A stretch of 64,000 nucleotides of DNA from Pedobacter insulae (GCF_900113525.1 NZ_FOPP01000006.1:237287-301286), one strand, 5' to 3'; shown: positions 44,748 through 55,640, counted from the stretch's first letter. The notes: generated by a model not told the origin, from the sequence alone. Numbers and translations: made by a program.

Positions 44748-47025
44748 AATTTACTTTCTTTTATTTGCTTGTTTAATTGCGGCAAGCTGTAGCACAACCA
44801 GAAGGCTAAAGCCTGGTCAGGTTTTATATACCGGTGCTGATGTAAAAATAAATCCAGATTCGGCGGGGCGCATTGATCGGGAAAAAGATATCAAAAACAC
44901 CCTTGAAACTAAAACTAGGCCTCGACCTAATAAGTCATTTCTGGGCATAAAATGGAAATTGCAGCTTTATAATCTGGCCCCTGACACGGTAAAACCAAGA
45001 GGTTTGGGCAATTGGTTGAAAAATAAAGTCGGCGAGGCTCCCGTTTTGCTAAGCGAAGTTAAACTCGGCTACAATAACAACGTTTTAAAAAGCTATTTAA
45101 TTAGCCAGGGGTACTTACAAGCCGAAGTTACAGGTGACACCCTTGTGAAAAATAAAAAAGGTAAAGCAATTTACACCGCCTATACGGGATTACGATATAA
45201 AATTAACAGTATAAGTTTCCCGAAAGATACTGGAACGCTTACCCGCAATATAAACGTAAATAAAGATAAATCACTCATTAAAGTTGGCGAGTTTTACGAT
45301 TTGGAAACCTATAAAAGTGAACGCATAAGAATTGATAATGACCTGAAAGAGAATGGATATTTCTATTTTAGTCCAGATTATTTACTTGTTCAAGTAGATA
45401 GCACCATTGGAAAAAATTTAGTAGACACCTGGGTCAAGGTTAAAGACATTACCCCTATTGCTGCATTAAAACCTTATACCATCAAAAACATCAATATTTA
45501 TCCAAGTTATAATCTGAGAAGAGATAGTTTGTTGCGGGGCTTAGAACCGCTTGTTTATAAGGATTTTAATATTTACGATAACCGTAAAACCTTTAAACCG
45601 AAAGTTTTCGAGAGATTAGTGTTTTTTAAGAAAGGAGAAAAATACAACAGAAGAGACCACAATCAATCTTTGAATAGAATGGTAAACATTGGAGCTTTTC
45701 AAGATGTAAGGGCAGAGTTCTTACCATTGGATAGTTTTAGAAACAATGAGCTAGACCTCAATATTTACCTCACTCCATTGAAGAAAAACTCGCTATCTTT
45801 TTCCGTTACAGGAACTAATAAATCGAACAACTTCGTAGGTTCAGAAGTAAAAATAACGCAAACTACGAGAAACTTATTCAGGGGAGCAGAAATTTTAGAT
45901 GTTAGCGCAAGTGGGGGCTTTGAAACACAATATAGCGGACAATCAAAAGGGATAAATTCCTATTCATTTACAGCGGAAGGGAAACTTACTTTCCCCCAAT
46001 TTATTGTTCCTTTTTATAAACCGGAAAGTACTACCGCCTTCATTCCTAAAACAGTTGCCTCCCTGTCCTATCAGCTATTAAGTAGGGATACTGTATATAA
46101 ATTGAACTCGTTTAAAGCTGAGTATGGTTATAATTGGAAAGAAAATCTATATAAAGAACACAATCTAAATCCCATTTCCATTAACCTTGTGAGACCGACC
46201 CAGCGTGACCCTGCGGATCTTCAGGAATTATACGATAAAACGCCAGGATTAGAAAACACTCTTCAGGAACAGTTCATTATTGGAAGTAACTATAACTTCA
46301 CTTTTACAAACCAAATGGAAGATTCGCGTAGAAATAACACTTATTTTTATGGAAGTTTAGAAACTGGAGGTAATGTGTGGGGTCTATTTACGTCAAAAGA
46401 TGAAAACGGAAAGCGGGCCATATTCGATATTCCGCTAACGCAATTTGTAAGGTTAGAAACCGATTTACGTAATTACCACAAAATTAACAGAAATTTAATC
46501 TGGGCCAATCGTCTAAATCTAGGCTACGGTCATGCCTACGGCAATAGTACTTCTTTGCCTTTTGTACGGCAATTTTTTGCTGGAGGCAGTAATGATGTGC
46601 GTGCGTTTAGAGCTCGTTCATTAGGTCCGGGCAGCTATAAGGTTCCCGAAGAGCAAACCTTTGCTGATCAGGCCGGCGACATTAAAGCGCTATTAAACAC
46701 GGAATTACGCTTTAAGATTTCGGGCATTATACACGGGGCAGTATTTGCTGATGCTGGTAATATCTGGTTGAGAAAAGAAGACCCCGATAGGCCTGGCTCT
46801 GCTTTCAAGTTTAAAAATGCGTTTAGTGAGTTAGCAGTGGGCACAGGTGCAGGTATAAGAATTGATGCAACGATTTTTGTAATTCGACTGGACGGTGCAT
46901 TTCCGATCCGCAAACCCTACTTGCCAAGCGGTGAAAGATGGGTCCTTAATCAAGTAGATTTTGGAAGTAAAACTTGGAGAAGAGAAAATTTTATTTTAAA
47001 CATTGGTATAGGATATCCGTTTTAA
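44734..47025 (+). CDS. tamL: TamL: lipoprotein-type TamA/BamA-family outer-membrane protein
   Basis: A 763-residue Omp85-family protein. It has a lipobox (LLFACLIAASCSTT, Cys19), then POTRA domains (about 30-350), and a 16-strand barrel with the L6 motif region VRQFFAGGSNDVRAF and SLGPGSYKVPEEQTF. The C-terminus ends GIGYPF. Bacteroidota use such a lipid-anchored TamA variant (TamL), often next to tamB, as here. ATG 44734 inside the tamB end gives the lipoprotein signal. It works with TamB in envelope assembly. Confidence 0.9.
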   Translation: MQQIKIYFLLFACLIAASCSTTRRLKPGQVLYTGADVKINPDSAGRIDREKDIKNTLETKTRPRPNKSFLGIKWKLQLYNLAPDTVKPRGLGNWLKNKVGEAPVLLSEVKLGYNNNVLKSYLISQGYLQAEVTGDTLVKNKKGKAIYTAYTGLRYKINSISFPKDTGTLTRNINVNKDKSLIKVGEFYDLETYKSERIRIDNDLKENGYFYFSPDYLLVQVDSTIGKNLVDTWVKVKDITPIAALKPYTIKNINIYPSYNLRRDSLLRGLEPLVYKDFNIYDNRKTFKPKVFERLVFFKKGEKYNRRDHNQSLNRMVNIGAFQDVRAEFLPLDSFRNNELDLNIYLTPLKKNSLSFSVTGTNKSNNFVGSEVKITQTTRNLFRGAEILDVSASGGFETQYSGQSKGINSYSFTAEGKLTFPQFIVPFYKPESTTAFIPKTVASLSYQLLSRDTVYKLNSFKAEYGYNWKENLYKEHNLNPISINLVRPTQRDPADLQELYDKTPGLENTLQEQFIIGSNYNFTFTNQMEDSRRNNTYFYGSLETGGNVWGLFTSKDENGKRAIFDIPLTQFVRLETDLRNYHKINRNLIWANRLNLGYGHAYGNSTSLPFVRQFFAGGSNDVRAFRARSLGPGSYKVPEEQTFADQAGDIKALLNTELRFKISGIIHGAVFADAGNIWLRKEDPDRPGSAFKFKNAFSELAVGTGAGIRIDATIFVIRLDGAFPIRKPYLPSGERWVLNQVDFGSKTWRRENFILNIGIGYPF

Positions 47026-47029
47026 CATA

Positions 47030-48028
47030 ATGATAAATCTAATTAAGAAAACCAGAAATTTTGCCGTACACGTATATCATTTATTTCTAGCAGCTGGAAA
47101 AGGTTTTATTGAAGATCGCGTAATGAAGTTAAGTGCTGCGCTTGCCTATTACACGATATTTTCGCTCACTCCCCTCATCATTATTATTATCTCTGCCGCC
47201 AGTTTGTTCTTGGGCGACAATATGGATCCCAATACCAAATTATTTGGAGAAATCAGCGAAATGATCGGTGCTAATGCAGCTAACCAGCTTAGAGAGTTTG
47301 TTAAAAACGCCAATCTTTCAGGCAAAAGTTCCTTTGGGTTAATCATCGGAATTGGCACCCTAATTATCGGATCAACTGCTATATTTATTGAAATACAAGA
47401 TAGTATTAACTTGATCTGGAAAGTGAAAGCTGTCCCAAAAAAAGGATGGAAGAAACTCATTACAAACAGATTATTATCCTTTTCCCTTATCGCATCATTA
47501 GGCTTTCTACTTTTGGTATCGCTTGTGATAAACAGTGTAGTAGTTGGCATTGGAAGTAAATTAGAAGTTTATGCTGCCAAGGTTGGGATAGAACAGGTTT
47601 CTGAACTTTTAATGCTAGCCGTTACGAATTTGCTAACCTTAGCGGTCGTCACTACGATCTTTGCCATTATTTTCAAGGTTCTTCCTGATGTAAATTTAAA
47701 GTGGAAACCAGCCCTCGTAGGTGCATTATTCACCGCCTTACTATTTAGTTTGGGAAAATATTTGATTGGTATCTATATTGAAAAAGGGGAACCAGGCTCG
47801 GCCTTTGGTGCTGCTAGTTCTATCATTGTAATTTTACTTTGGGTTTATTACACGTCTATTATCTTATATTTCGGCGCAGAATTTACGCAGGCCTATACCG
47901 AGAAATTTGACACTGGCATTACCCCCTCTAAATATGCGGTACATTTAAAAACAATAGTAGTCGAGAAAAAGGTAGCTGTGCTTCCTCCTCAGCATCCAGA
48001 AGATACGGTCGACTGTCCCCAAGATTAA
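47030..48028 (+). CDS. YihY/BrkB-family membrane protein
   Basis: A 332-residue inner-membrane protein with about six helices. Typical parts are RVMKLSAALAYYTIFSLTPL, FGLIIGIGTLIIGSTAIFIE, NRLLSFSLIASLGFLLLVSL and AFGAASSIIVILLWVYYTSI near the end. The family (once misnamed ribonuclease BN) is thought to move lipids or anions; recent work links some members to phospholipid transport together with AsmA-type proteins. It starts five bases after tamL, so an operon is likely. Its stop overlaps that of the kinase gene (TTAA). Confidence 0.88.
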   Translation: MINLIKKTRNFAVHVYHLFLAAGKGFIEDRVMKLSAALAYYTIFSLTPLIIIIISAASLFLGDNMDPNTKLFGEISEMIGANAANQLREFVKNANLSGKSSFGLIIGIGTLIIGSTAIFIEIQDSINLIWKVKAVPKKGWKKLITNRLLSFSLIASLGFLLLVSLVINSVVVGIGSKLEVYAAKVGIEQVSELLMLAVTNLLTLAVVTTIFAIIFKVLPDVNLKWKPALVGALFTALLFSLGKYLIGIYIEKGEPGSAFGAASSIIVILLWVYYTSIILYFGAEFTQAYTEKFDTGITPSKYAVHLKTIVVEKKVAVLPPQHPEDTVDCPQD

Positions 48029-49404
48029 GTAAATTGCAATGCGATCTTATCCATAAGTTCCTTTTCTGAAAATGGTTTTGAGATTAAATCGTTCATGCCG
48101 GCGCTCTTATAAAGCAGTCGATCTTCGGCTAAGAGATGAGCGGTTACCCCCAAGATAGGCGTGTTGCGTTTAACAGCGTCACTACATGATCTAATTGCTT
48201 TTGATAAAACAACGCCATTAACGATTGGCATCTCAATATCAGTTAAAATAAGATCGTACTGATTTTGCTCAAATAATGCAAGTGCCTCTTGTCCATTATA
48301 GGCAACATCAGCAAATAACTGATGTTTTGATATCACCGTTTGAGCCAACAAAATATTCATTATATTATCATCCACCAACAAAATACGTTTGCCCACAAGT
48401 GTTGCCAGATCAATTGTGGGTGGACTTTCAACTGCTGATATCTTGTTGTCACAAATTTCATATGGAATTGAAAAACTAAAGATTGACCCTTTATCCAACT
48501 CACTCACCACGTTGATTTCTCCATTTTGAAATTCAACAATCTTTTTGCAAATAGCCAAGCCTAAGCCTGTCCCTTTGTGTCTAAATTGTGATGGCAGATA
48601 ATTAACTTGTGCAAACTCATCAAATATCCGACCTAAATTAACTTCATCTATCCCTATCCCCGTATCTATAATCCATGCCTTCAATATCAATTGATTCCCC
48701 TTAGTCAGTTTAACGTCTGCTTTTAGCTTTACTGACCCTCTTTCAGTGAATTTAATTGCGTTACTTAGCAAATTCATCACGAGTTGCTTCAAACGAAGAG
48801 TGTCTCCCACAACGCAAAAATCCTTACCAAATGAAATATCGGTTTTTAGTTCAATGCCTTTCTGGACAGCTTGAATTGCCATAATATGCACTACTTCACT
48901 GATACAATCCATTAGGCTAAACGGAGCGATTTCAAGATTTACCCGATAAGCTTCATATTTGGAAAAATCTAAAATGTCATTCACCAGATCAAGCACCATG
49001 GCGGATGAACTTCGTATTGCGGTGAGTTGTGCGGCCTGATCCTTACTTAGTGCGCTTTGGCTAAGTTGTTCCGAAAAGCCAATTACTGAATTAAGAGGAG
49101 TTCTAATTTCATGGCTCATCGTTGTCAGAAACCTAGTTTTTGCCACGGCGAATTCAGCAGCCTTATCATTTGAAATAACTAGATCATTTTCGTTTTGATA
49201 GATCTTCCATAGATTATAAAAGATAAGGGCGACTATTAGAATAAGTAAAATAATGTTAAAGGAAATTTTATCAATATCCAATGGAGAATCTGCAGATTTA
49301 ATTTTGCGGAGGTAAAAAAAAAGTGCACTAAGAAAAAGCGAAAGCACCAAAAATACGACTAAACCGTATCGAATGAAGGGACTTTTGAAAGAGATGGCAA
49401 CCAT
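48025..49404 (-). CDS. hybrid histidine kinase with C-terminal receiver domain
   Basis: A 459-residue two-component protein. Two membrane helices lie at 13-33 and 50-67 with only a short loop between them, so no periplasmic sensor is present. HisKA has H98 (FLTTMSHEIRTPLNSVIGF), the HATPase has the N-box MNLLSNAIKFTERG and G-boxes DTGIGI and GTGLGLAI. The receiver starts at KRILLVDDN and has D389 as phosphate acceptor (LILTDIEMP), with K in ISKPF. There is no output domain, so phosphate must go on to another protein. Its partner is not apparent nearby. Confidence 0.92.
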   Translation of the reverse strand: MVAISFKSPFIRYGLVVFLVLSLFLSALFFYLRKIKSADSPLDIDKISFNIILLILIVALIFYNLWKIYQNENDLVISNDKAAEFAVAKTRFLTTMSHEIRTPLNSVIGFSEQLSQSALSKDQAAQLTAIRSSSAMVLDLVNDILDFSKYEAYRVNLEIAPFSLMDCISEVVHIMAIQAVQKGIELKTDISFGKDFCVVGDTLRLKQLVMNLLSNAIKFTERGSVKLKADVKLTKGNQLILKAWIIDTGIGIDEVNLGRIFDEFAQVNYLPSQFRHKGTGLGLAICKKIVEFQNGEINVVSELDKGSIFSFSIPYEICDNKISAVESPPTIDLATLVGKRILLVDDNIMNILLAQTVISKHQLFADVAYNGQEALALFEQNQYDLILTDIEMPIVNGVVLSKAIRSCSDAVKRNTPILGVTAHLLAEDRLLYKSAGMNDLISKPFSEKELMDKIALQFT

Positions 49405-49517
49405 ATGAGATTAGTTTTTTTATATAGCAAGAATAGTTGTAAAAACTATGTCTCTCATATAATTAACCTCACAAATAACATGAAAGGGAGAAAATCACGC
49501 TTAAAGAGGATGCCGAC

Positions 49518-51410
49518 TTATGCCACCTCTAAATTTCCATCGTCTACTCCCTCTTTTGTCAACTCTTCAACTTCTTTAACATCATCCTTTTCTATTCTTA
49601 AATTTTTGATGATATGTTGTTGCCTCTCTGGAGTATTCTTGCCCATATAATATTCAAGCAGTTTTTTAATGGTCTGTTCCTTTAATATTACCGGATCTAA
49701 TCTAATATCTTTTCCTATAAACAAACCGAACTCATCTGGAGAAATTTCCCCTAAACCTTTAAATCGAGTTATTTCTGGCTTGCTACCTAATTTTGCAATA
49801 GCATCTCTTCGCTCTTCGTCGCTATAACAATAAATGGTTTCCTTTTTATTCCTTACCCTAAACAAAGGAGTTTGCAAAATATAAACGTGGCCCGCCTTTA
49901 CCAAATCTGGAAAAAACTGTAGAAAGAAAGTCATCATTAACAAACGGATGTGCATACCATCCACATCAGCATCGGTTGCAATTACAATATTATTATAATG
50001 CAAGCCTTCAAGCCCATCCTCAATATTTAACGCATGTTGCAAAAGATTAAATTCTTCGTTTTCATACACCACTTTTTTAGTCAGCTCATAGCAATTTAAA
50101 GGTTTACCTTTTAAGCTAAATACTGCCTGACAATCCACATCTCTAGACTTAGTGATTGAGCCAGATGCAGAATCGCCTTCTGTTATAAAAAGAGTGGTTT
50201 CATACCTTTTATCGTGCGTACTATTAAAGTGAACCTTACAATCTCTTAGTTTTTTGTTATGTAAAGATGCTTTCTTTGCCCTATCATTGGCTAACTTTTT
50301 AATTCCTGCAATATCTTTACGCTCTCTTTCAGACTGGATGATTCTTTTTAACAGTGCATCGGCAACATCAGTATGTTTATGCAAATAATCATCCAGTTCC
50401 TTTTTTACAAAGTCAAGGATAAAAGTACGAACAGATGGCCCCTCCGGCCCCATATTCTGCGAGCCCAATTTAGTTTTTGTTTGCGATTCGAAAACTGGTT
50501 CCTGAACCCTCACCGAAACTGCAGCAATAATCGATGCCCTAACATCCGAAGCTTCAAATTCTTTTTTATAAAATTCTCGGATGGTCTTTACAACCGCTTC
50601 CCTAAATGCGGCCTGATGCGTACCTCCCTGGGTTGTATGCTGCCCATTTACAAAAGAATGATAATCTTCGCCATATTGTTGTCCGTGCGTCATTGCCACC
50701 TCTATATCCTGCCCCTTCAGGTGAATAATCGGATAGCGTAACTCTTCCGGCTTATTTTGCTTAGAAAGTAAATCATACAAACCACGCTCCGAGAAATATT
50801 TTTCATTATTAAAATTAATCGTCAACCCCGTATTCAAATAAACATAATTCCAAATCATGCTCTCTACAAAATCGGGGATATAGTGATAATTTCTAAAAAT
50901 ACTCTCATCAGGATAAAATGTAATCGCGGTACCGTTACGCTGTGTAGTATCAATAATAGAATGGTCGATCTGAATTTCTCCTTTAGAAAACTCAACCTTT
51001 TTTGTCTTACCGTCACGATACGACTGCACCACAAAATTTGTTGATAAAGCATTTACCGCTTTTGTACCCACTCCGTTTAATCCTACCGATTTCTGGAAAG
51101 CATTACTGTCATATTTACCCCCGGTATTTATTTTCGAAACGCAGTCAATTACCTTACCTAATGGAATACCTCTTCCATAATCCCGAATATTAACCTTTTG
51201 ATCTGAAACGGTAATCTCTATTGTTTTTCCAGAACCCATCACAAACTCGTCAATTGAGTTATCGACAATCTCTTTTAAAAGTACGTAAATGCCGTCGTCC
51301 TGTGCTGAGCCATCGCCAAGCTTACCGATATACATACCAGGACGTAATCGAATATGTTCTTTCCAGTCGAGTGAGCGAATACTATCGTCGTTATAAATTG
51401 GTTCTGCCAT
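49518..51410 (-). CDS. parE: DNA topoisomerase IV subunit B
   Basis: A 630-residue GHKL-ATPase subunit. The N-terminus has [16 protein letters not shown], then [18 protein letters not shown] (ATP-binding Asn/Asp), GRGIPLGKV and [14 protein letters not shown]. The TOPRIM part has [18 protein letters not shown] and [19 protein letters not shown]. The C-terminus has [13 protein letters not shown] and ends with an acidic tail. The length is that of ParE rather than the longer GyrB. It partners ParC encoded 12 kb away. A good promoter lies at 51429-51458. Confidence 0.95.
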   Translation of the reverse strand: MAEPIYNDDSIRSLDWKEHIRLRPGMYIGKLGDGSAQDDGIYVLLKEIVDNSIDEFVMGSGKTIEITVSDQKVNIRDYGRGIPLGKVIDCVSKINTGGKYDSNAFQKSVGLNGVGTKAVNALSTNFVVQSYRDGKTKKVEFSKGEIQIDHSIIDTTQRNGTAITFYPDESIFRNYHYIPDFVESMIWNYVYLNTGLTINFNNEKYFSERGLYDLLSKQNKPEELRYPIIHLKGQDIEVAMTHGQQYGEDYHSFVNGQHTTQGGTHQAAFREAVVKTIREFYKKEFEASDVRASIIAAVSVRVQEPVFESQTKTKLGSQNMGPEGPSVRTFILDFVKKELDDYLHKHTDVADALLKRIIQSERERKDIAGIKKLANDRAKKASLHNKKLRDCKVHFNSTHDKRYETTLFITEGDSASGSITKSRDVDCQAVFSLKGKPLNCYELTKKVVYENEEFNLLQHALNIEDGLEGLHYNNIVIATDADVDGMHIRLLMMTFFLQFFPDLVKAGHVYILQTPLFRVRNKKETIYCYSDEERRDAIAKLGSKPEITRFKGLGEISPDEFGLFIGKDIRLDPVILKEQTIKKLLEYYMGKNTPERQQHIIKNLRIEKDDVKEVEELTKEGVDDGNLEVA

Positions 51411-51428
51411 TATCTTTCAGGTATAATA

Positions 51429-51458
51429 CAAATTTAAGGTAATCCCACGGCAAATCAA
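51429..51458 (-). promoter_or_regulatory. parE: parE promoter, TTG-N19-TAnnTTTG type
   Basis: On the - strand TTG is followed by 19 bases and TAAATTTG, a full match to the Bacteroidota -33/-7 consensus. The box ends about 18 bases before the parE ATG, so the leader would be about ten bases. Confidence 0.6.
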
Positions 51459-51534
51459 TTAGAAAGTTTCCACATTGGCTAATTAGCTAATTAACAAATT
51501 AAATCCTTATCTTCCAAACTCAATTTAAAACCAA

Positions 51535-52890
51535 ATGCAAGAAAAAAAACAGCTCTCGCTTTTCGATCTATCTATGATTGTTGTAAGTCTGGTTATCGGC
51601 ATGGGGATTTTCAGAACCCCAGTTAATGTTGCCAGCAAAGCTCAAATACCAGAATTATTCTTTTTAGCATGGATCGTAGGGGGCTTCGTTGCAATTTGTG
51701 GAGCCCTGACCTATGCTGAAATTGGGTCCAGGTACCCTGTTACCGGAGGATATTATAAAATTTTCTCCGTGTGTTACCATCCATCCATTGCCTTTGCCAT
51801 TAACTGCATTATTGTTGTTTCGAATGCAGCCTCGGTTGCGGGCGTATCATTAATAGGCGCTGAATATTTGAGCAAAGTTATCCTAGATCCAGCAATGCAA
51901 ACCGGCGAATATCGAATTGTAATTGCCGCCATTAGTATCATCATATTTTATGCAGTAAACTTACTAGGTTTAAAAACCAGTTCGAAGACACAAAATGTAT
52001 TAACGGTAATCAAAATTGTTATGGTACTCACCTTAATTGGAGCAGTTTTTTTTGGCGAACAAACTACGAATATCACGCCAATCTTTAATACAGCCTCGGG
52101 CGAGCCAGCCACTTGGAGTGACTACGGAAAAGCATTAGGCTTATGTCTGATTGCCGTATCGTTCAGTTTTGGAGGTTATCAACAAACCATTAACTTTGGT
52201 GGTGAAGTAAAAGATGCGAAAAAGGTTATTCCTAGATCTATTATTTTGGGGCTCGCCATTATCATTTCGCTTTATCTTGCTATAAATTACGCTTACGTCC
52301 ACGTTATTGGCTTCGAGCAACTTAAAACTGCCGAAAGCATTGCAGCAATTTTAGCTGGTAAAATTTTCGGCCCAATTGGTTTTACCCTGTTATCGGTACT
52401 CATCTATTTATCTGTTTTGGGCTATGTAAATGTAAATTTACTCAGTAACCCCAGAGCCATGTATGCCATGGGCGAAGAAAAAGCCCTACCCAGCATATTC
52501 ACAAAAAAGACAAAAAAGCACGATGTAATGATCGTAAGTTTAACACTATTCACCATCATTGCTATACTTACCTTATTTTATGCTAAAACCTTTGATAAGA
52601 TCTTGAACTACACGATTTTTTTAGATAGTGTAGGCATGATGTTTTCTGCTGCAGCGATTTTTTATCTTCGTAAAACAACTGCACATTTAGATAAGAAAAC
52701 TATCTATACGATGAAATTCTACCCGATAATGCCCATTATTTTTATTGCCGCTTATCTTTTTGTGACGGTGAGTATTTATAATGACGATCCAAATGCTGCA
52801 TTGAATGGCCTGATAATCTTCCTTGGCTTTGTCATTATTTATTTTCTCACCAAATACTTTAATACGCGTAAAGAAAAAAGAACCAACTGA
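51535..52890 (+). CDS. APC-family amino acid permease
   Basis: A 451-residue transporter with about 12 helices. It opens SLFDLSMIVVSLVIGMGIF, with the GMGIFRTPVNVA turn of helix 1, then ICGALTYAEIGSRYPVTGG and SFSFGGYQQTINFGGEVKD, all of the LAT/APC type. It ends in a basic tail (NTRKEKRTN). It is likely a proton-coupled amino acid carrier. The TGA shares one base with the ATG of the following PLP-enzyme gene (TGATG), so both may serve one sulphur-amino-acid or related pathway. Confidence 0.9.
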   Translation: MQEKKQLSLFDLSMIVVSLVIGMGIFRTPVNVASKAQIPELFFLAWIVGGFVAICGALTYAEIGSRYPVTGGYYKIFSVCYHPSIAFAINCIIVVSNAASVAGVSLIGAEYLSKVILDPAMQTGEYRIVIAAISIIIFYAVNLLGLKTSSKTQNVLTVIKIVMVLTLIGAVFFGEQTTNITPIFNTASGEPATWSDYGKALGLCLIAVSFSFGGYQQTINFGGEVKDAKKVIPRSIILGLAIIISLYLAINYAYVHVIGFEQLKTAESIAAILAGKIFGPIGFTLLSVLIYLSVLGYVNVNLLSNPRAMYAMGEEKALPSIFTKKTKKHDVMIVSLTLFTIIAILTLFYAKTFDKILNYTIFLDSVGMMFSAAAIFYLRKTTAHLDKKTIYTMKFYPIMPIIFIAAYLFVTVSIYNDDPNAALNGLIIFLGFVIIYFLTKYFNTRKEKRTN

Positions 52891-54059
52891 TGAATTTGTC
52901 ATATATTTTAAATGAATTAGGAGAAGAAAGAGATCAATATTTTAATGCTATTGCTCCTCCCGTTATCCAGACCAGCAATTTTAAATTTAATACGGTAGCC
53001 GATTTCAGGGGAGCGTTGGCTGATGAATATCAAGGAAATCTGTATTCAAGAGGCTTTAATCCAACCATTGATATCTTAAGAAAAAAACTCGCAGCCCTCG
53101 ATGGCGCCGAAGATGCCCTTGTTTTTAGTAGCGGAATAGCAGCAATAACAGTCCCGATTTTAGCGCTGCTACAAAGTGGTGATGAGGTGGTTTGCGTTGA
53201 AAATCCCTATAGTTGGACGATCAGACTTTTCAAGAATTTTCTACCAAAATTCGGCATAAAAACAACATTTATCGACGGAACGGATTTAAAGGAGCTCGAA
53301 GCGGCTATTTCCGACAGCACAAAGTTGATCTATTTAGAATCGCCGAACACCTTTAGTTTTGATGTGCAAGATCTTGCAGCTGTAGCCAAAATTGCAAACG
53401 CTCGTGGCATTTTAACAATGATCGATAATAGCTATTGTTCACCGCTTTACCAACAACCTATTGCGTATGGGATAGACTTAGTTGCCCAATCGGCCACCAA
53501 GTATTTAGCGGGCCACAGTGATGTAGTAGCAGGAGTAGTAACCGGGAAAAAAGAAGTCCTGGAAAAAATCTTCAACAATGAATACCTCAATATAGGAGCT
53601 GCACTAGCCCCTCAAAACGCCTGGTTAATTCTTCGGGGTTTACGCACCCTAGCCATTAGGCTCGACAAAATAAGTGAAACCGCCGATCAAGTGATCGAAT
53701 ACTTAAATCAACACCCTAAAATAGAACGGGTATTGCATCCTTTCCATGCCGATAATAAGGATTTAGCATTGGCGCGCAAACAAATGAAAAAATGTGGAGG
53801 CTTATTCAGCATCGTTTTAAAAAATAGTTCTTTAGAAAAGATTGAGACTTTTTGCAATAGCCTACAGCACATCTTAATGGCAGTTTCGTGGGGAGGTTAT
53901 GAAAGTTTAGTAATGCCTGCATGTGCCGGATTAAGTAAAGCTGAATTTGACCCCAATAATAAACGCCATGTACTCATAAGGGTTTACGTTGGCCTGGAAG
54001 ATGCTGATTATATTATTGCAGATTTAGACCAGGCTTTAGCGAGCATTCCTGTTTTTTAG
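52890..54059 (+). CDS. trans-sulphuration family PLP-dependent enzyme
   Basis: A 389-residue Cys/Met metabolism PLP enzyme (cystathionine beta/gamma-lyase or gamma-synthase type). PLP Lys204 is in SATKYLAGHSDVVAG and Asp179 in LTMIDNSYCSPLYQ. The stretch NLYSRGFNPTIDILRKKLAAL and VFSSGIAAIT match the family. The usual YSRxxNPT reads YSRGFNPT, which is fine. Which sulphur substrate it uses cannot be read. It is coupled to an amino acid permease gene, fitting uptake and breakdown of a sulphur amino acid. Confidence 0.9.
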   Translation: MNLSYILNELGEERDQYFNAIAPPVIQTSNFKFNTVADFRGALADEYQGNLYSRGFNPTIDILRKKLAALDGAEDALVFSSGIAAITVPILALLQSGDEVVCVENPYSWTIRLFKNFLPKFGIKTTFIDGTDLKELEAAISDSTKLIYLESPNTFSFDVQDLAAVAKIANARGILTMIDNSYCSPLYQQPIAYGIDLVAQSATKYLAGHSDVVAGVVTGKKEVLEKIFNNEYLNIGAALAPQNAWLILRGLRTLAIRLDKISETADQVIEYLNQHPKIERVLHPFHADNKDLALARKQMKKCGGLFSIVLKNSSLEKIETFCNSLQHILMAVSWGGYESLVMPACAGLSKAEFDPNNKRHVLIRVYVGLEDADYIIADLDQALASIPVF

Positions 54060-54089
54060 ACAGCATAAAGAGAAGTTAATTTATTTATG

Positions 54090-54097
54090 TATCTTTG
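54090..54097 (+). promoter_or_regulatory. candidate promoter box for the helicase gene
   Basis: TATCTTTG matches TAnnTTTG. The -33 region is weak. A start point near 54104 would give a leader of about 97 bases, longer than at other genes here. Confidence 0.45.
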
Positions 54098-54200
54098 CAG
54101 CGAAGCAGAATTTCTTTATCATTTAAAGCAACTCGCAAGTTAGTCCTTCCAGCAATGATTGTTCTAGCTTCTTCGCAATTTTACACTTAAAAATTATAAT

Positions 54201-55544
54201 TTGTTATTTTCAGAATTAAACCTCATAGCTCCTATTTTAAAGGCGCTTGAAACCGAAGGTTATACACAACCTACCCCAATACAGGAACAATCTATTCCTT
54301 CTATTTTACAGAAACGCGATCTTTTAGGTTGCGCTCAAACTGGCACAGGAAAAACTGCAGCCTTTGCAATTCCAATGCTCCAGTTGTTGCACCAACCCCA
54401 TTTAAATACAAAGGGACCGAAACCAATCAAAGCACTAATTTTAACGCCAACGCGTGAATTAGCTATACAGATCGAAGAAAGTTTCAAAGCATATGGACGT
54501 AATTTATCTCTTCGCCATCTGGTAATTTTTGGAGGAGTTGGTCAGAAAGCACAAACCGATGCCTTACAGCGTGGTGTTGATATCTTAGTGGCCACCCCTG
54601 GTCGCTTGTTAGATTTAATGAACCAAGGTTTTGTGAATTTACGTGACATCGAAATCTTTGTGCTCGACGAGGCGGATAGAATGTTGGACATGGGCTTTAT
54701 CCATGATGTGAAAAAAGTAATCGCAAAATTACCTGCTAAAAGACAAACGTTGTTCTTCTCGGCAACAATGCCTACCGAAATTCAAAAACTATCGAGTACT
54801 ATCTTAACTAATCCGGTAAAAGTTGAAGTTACGCCAGTTTCATCAACCGCCGAAAAAATACAACAAGCAGTTTATTTTGTAGAAAAACAAGATAAGAAGA
54901 ACCTCTTAATCCACTTATTAAAAGATAAGAGCATTGAAACTGTATTGGTTTTTACCCGAACCAAGCATGGCGCAGATAAAGTGGTGAAAGATTTGATGAA
55001 AATCAACGTAAGGGCAGAAGCTATCCATGGCAATAAATCTCAGAATGCTCGTCAGCGTGCCTTAACAAACTTCAAAGCCCGCACCACACGTGTACTCGTT
55101 GCAACAGACATTGCTGCTCGTGGTATTGATGTAGATGAATTGGCACATGTTATCAATTATGAATTACCCAATATCCCAGAAACTTATGTTCACCGTATCG
55201 GTAGAACAGGAAGAGCAGGCTTAAGCGGCATTGCTTACTCATTCTGCGATGGCGAAGAGAAAGAGTTTTTAGATGACATTGAGAAGTTAATCGGATTAAA
55301 ACTTCCTGTTAATGAAGATCACCCATTTGCTTTGAGCTGGCAGAATTTATTGGCAGCAGCAGCTGAAGCAAAAGGCAAAGGCAAGAAAAAGCCGAACCAA
55401 CGGGAACCTCGTCGTGAAAGAGAACCAAATTTAAGTGGCGCAAAAAAGAGCTATAAACCCCATCATACCGGAAGTACCGCAGGAGCCAGTGCTGGCGGTG
55501 GTAACAGAAGGTTTAGCGGTGGCGGTAGTAGAAGAAGGGACTAG
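54201..55544 (+). CDS. DEAD-box RNA helicase, RhlE-like
   Basis: A 447-residue ATP-dependent RNA helicase with a TTG start. The Q motif is [13 protein letters not shown], Walker A is AQTGTGKT at 45-52, DEAD at 156-159, SAT at 187-189, then [10 protein letters not shown] and [10 protein letters not shown]. The C-terminal tail is basic and Gly/Arg-rich ([12 protein letters not shown], then [16 protein letters not shown]), as in helicases that act in ribosome assembly or cold adaptation. A promoter and a long leader precede it. A palindrome of the CGTCATTG family follows its stop. Confidence 0.92.
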   Translation: MLFSELNLIAPILKALETEGYTQPTPIQEQSIPSILQKRDLLGCAQTGTGKTAAFAIPMLQLLHQPHLNTKGPKPIKALILTPTRELAIQIEESFKAYGRNLSLRHLVIFGGVGQKAQTDALQRGVDILVATPGRLLDLMNQGFVNLRDIEIFVLDEADRMLDMGFIHDVKKVIAKLPAKRQTLFFSATMPTEIQKLSSTILTNPVKVEVTPVSSTAEKIQQAVYFVEKQDKKNLLIHLLKDKSIETVLVFTRTKHGADKVVKDLMKINVRAEAIHGNKSQNARQRALTNFKARTTRVLVATDIAARGIDVDELAHVINYELPNIPETYVHRIGRTGRAGLSGIAYSFCDGEEKEFLDDIEKLIGLKLPVNEDHPFALSWQNLLAAAAEAKGKGKKKPNQREPRREREPNLSGAKKSYKPHHTGSTAGASAGGGNRRFSGGGSRRRD

Positions 55545-55566
55545 TAGTCTTCATTGCGAGATAGCA

Positions 55567-55620
55567 CGTCATTGCGAGGTACGAAGCAATCTAAAGATTG
55601 CTTCGTACCTCGCAATGACG
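55567..55620. repeat. CGTCATTGCGAGG palindrome, perfect copy
   Basis: A perfect 26-bp inverted repeat with only a 2-base centre: left arm 55567-55592, right arm 55595-55620. An extra half-motif TCATTGCGAG lies at 55551-55560. It sits between the convergent helicase and desaturase genes. Confidence 0.92.
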
Positions 55621-55640
55621 ACAGTTCTATGCCAAACGAA

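Noticed and set aside
49405..49517. Terminator after parE from the ATATGAGA/TCTCATAT inverted repeat
   Set aside because: The arms are only 8 bp and about 36 bases apart, so folding would be weak.
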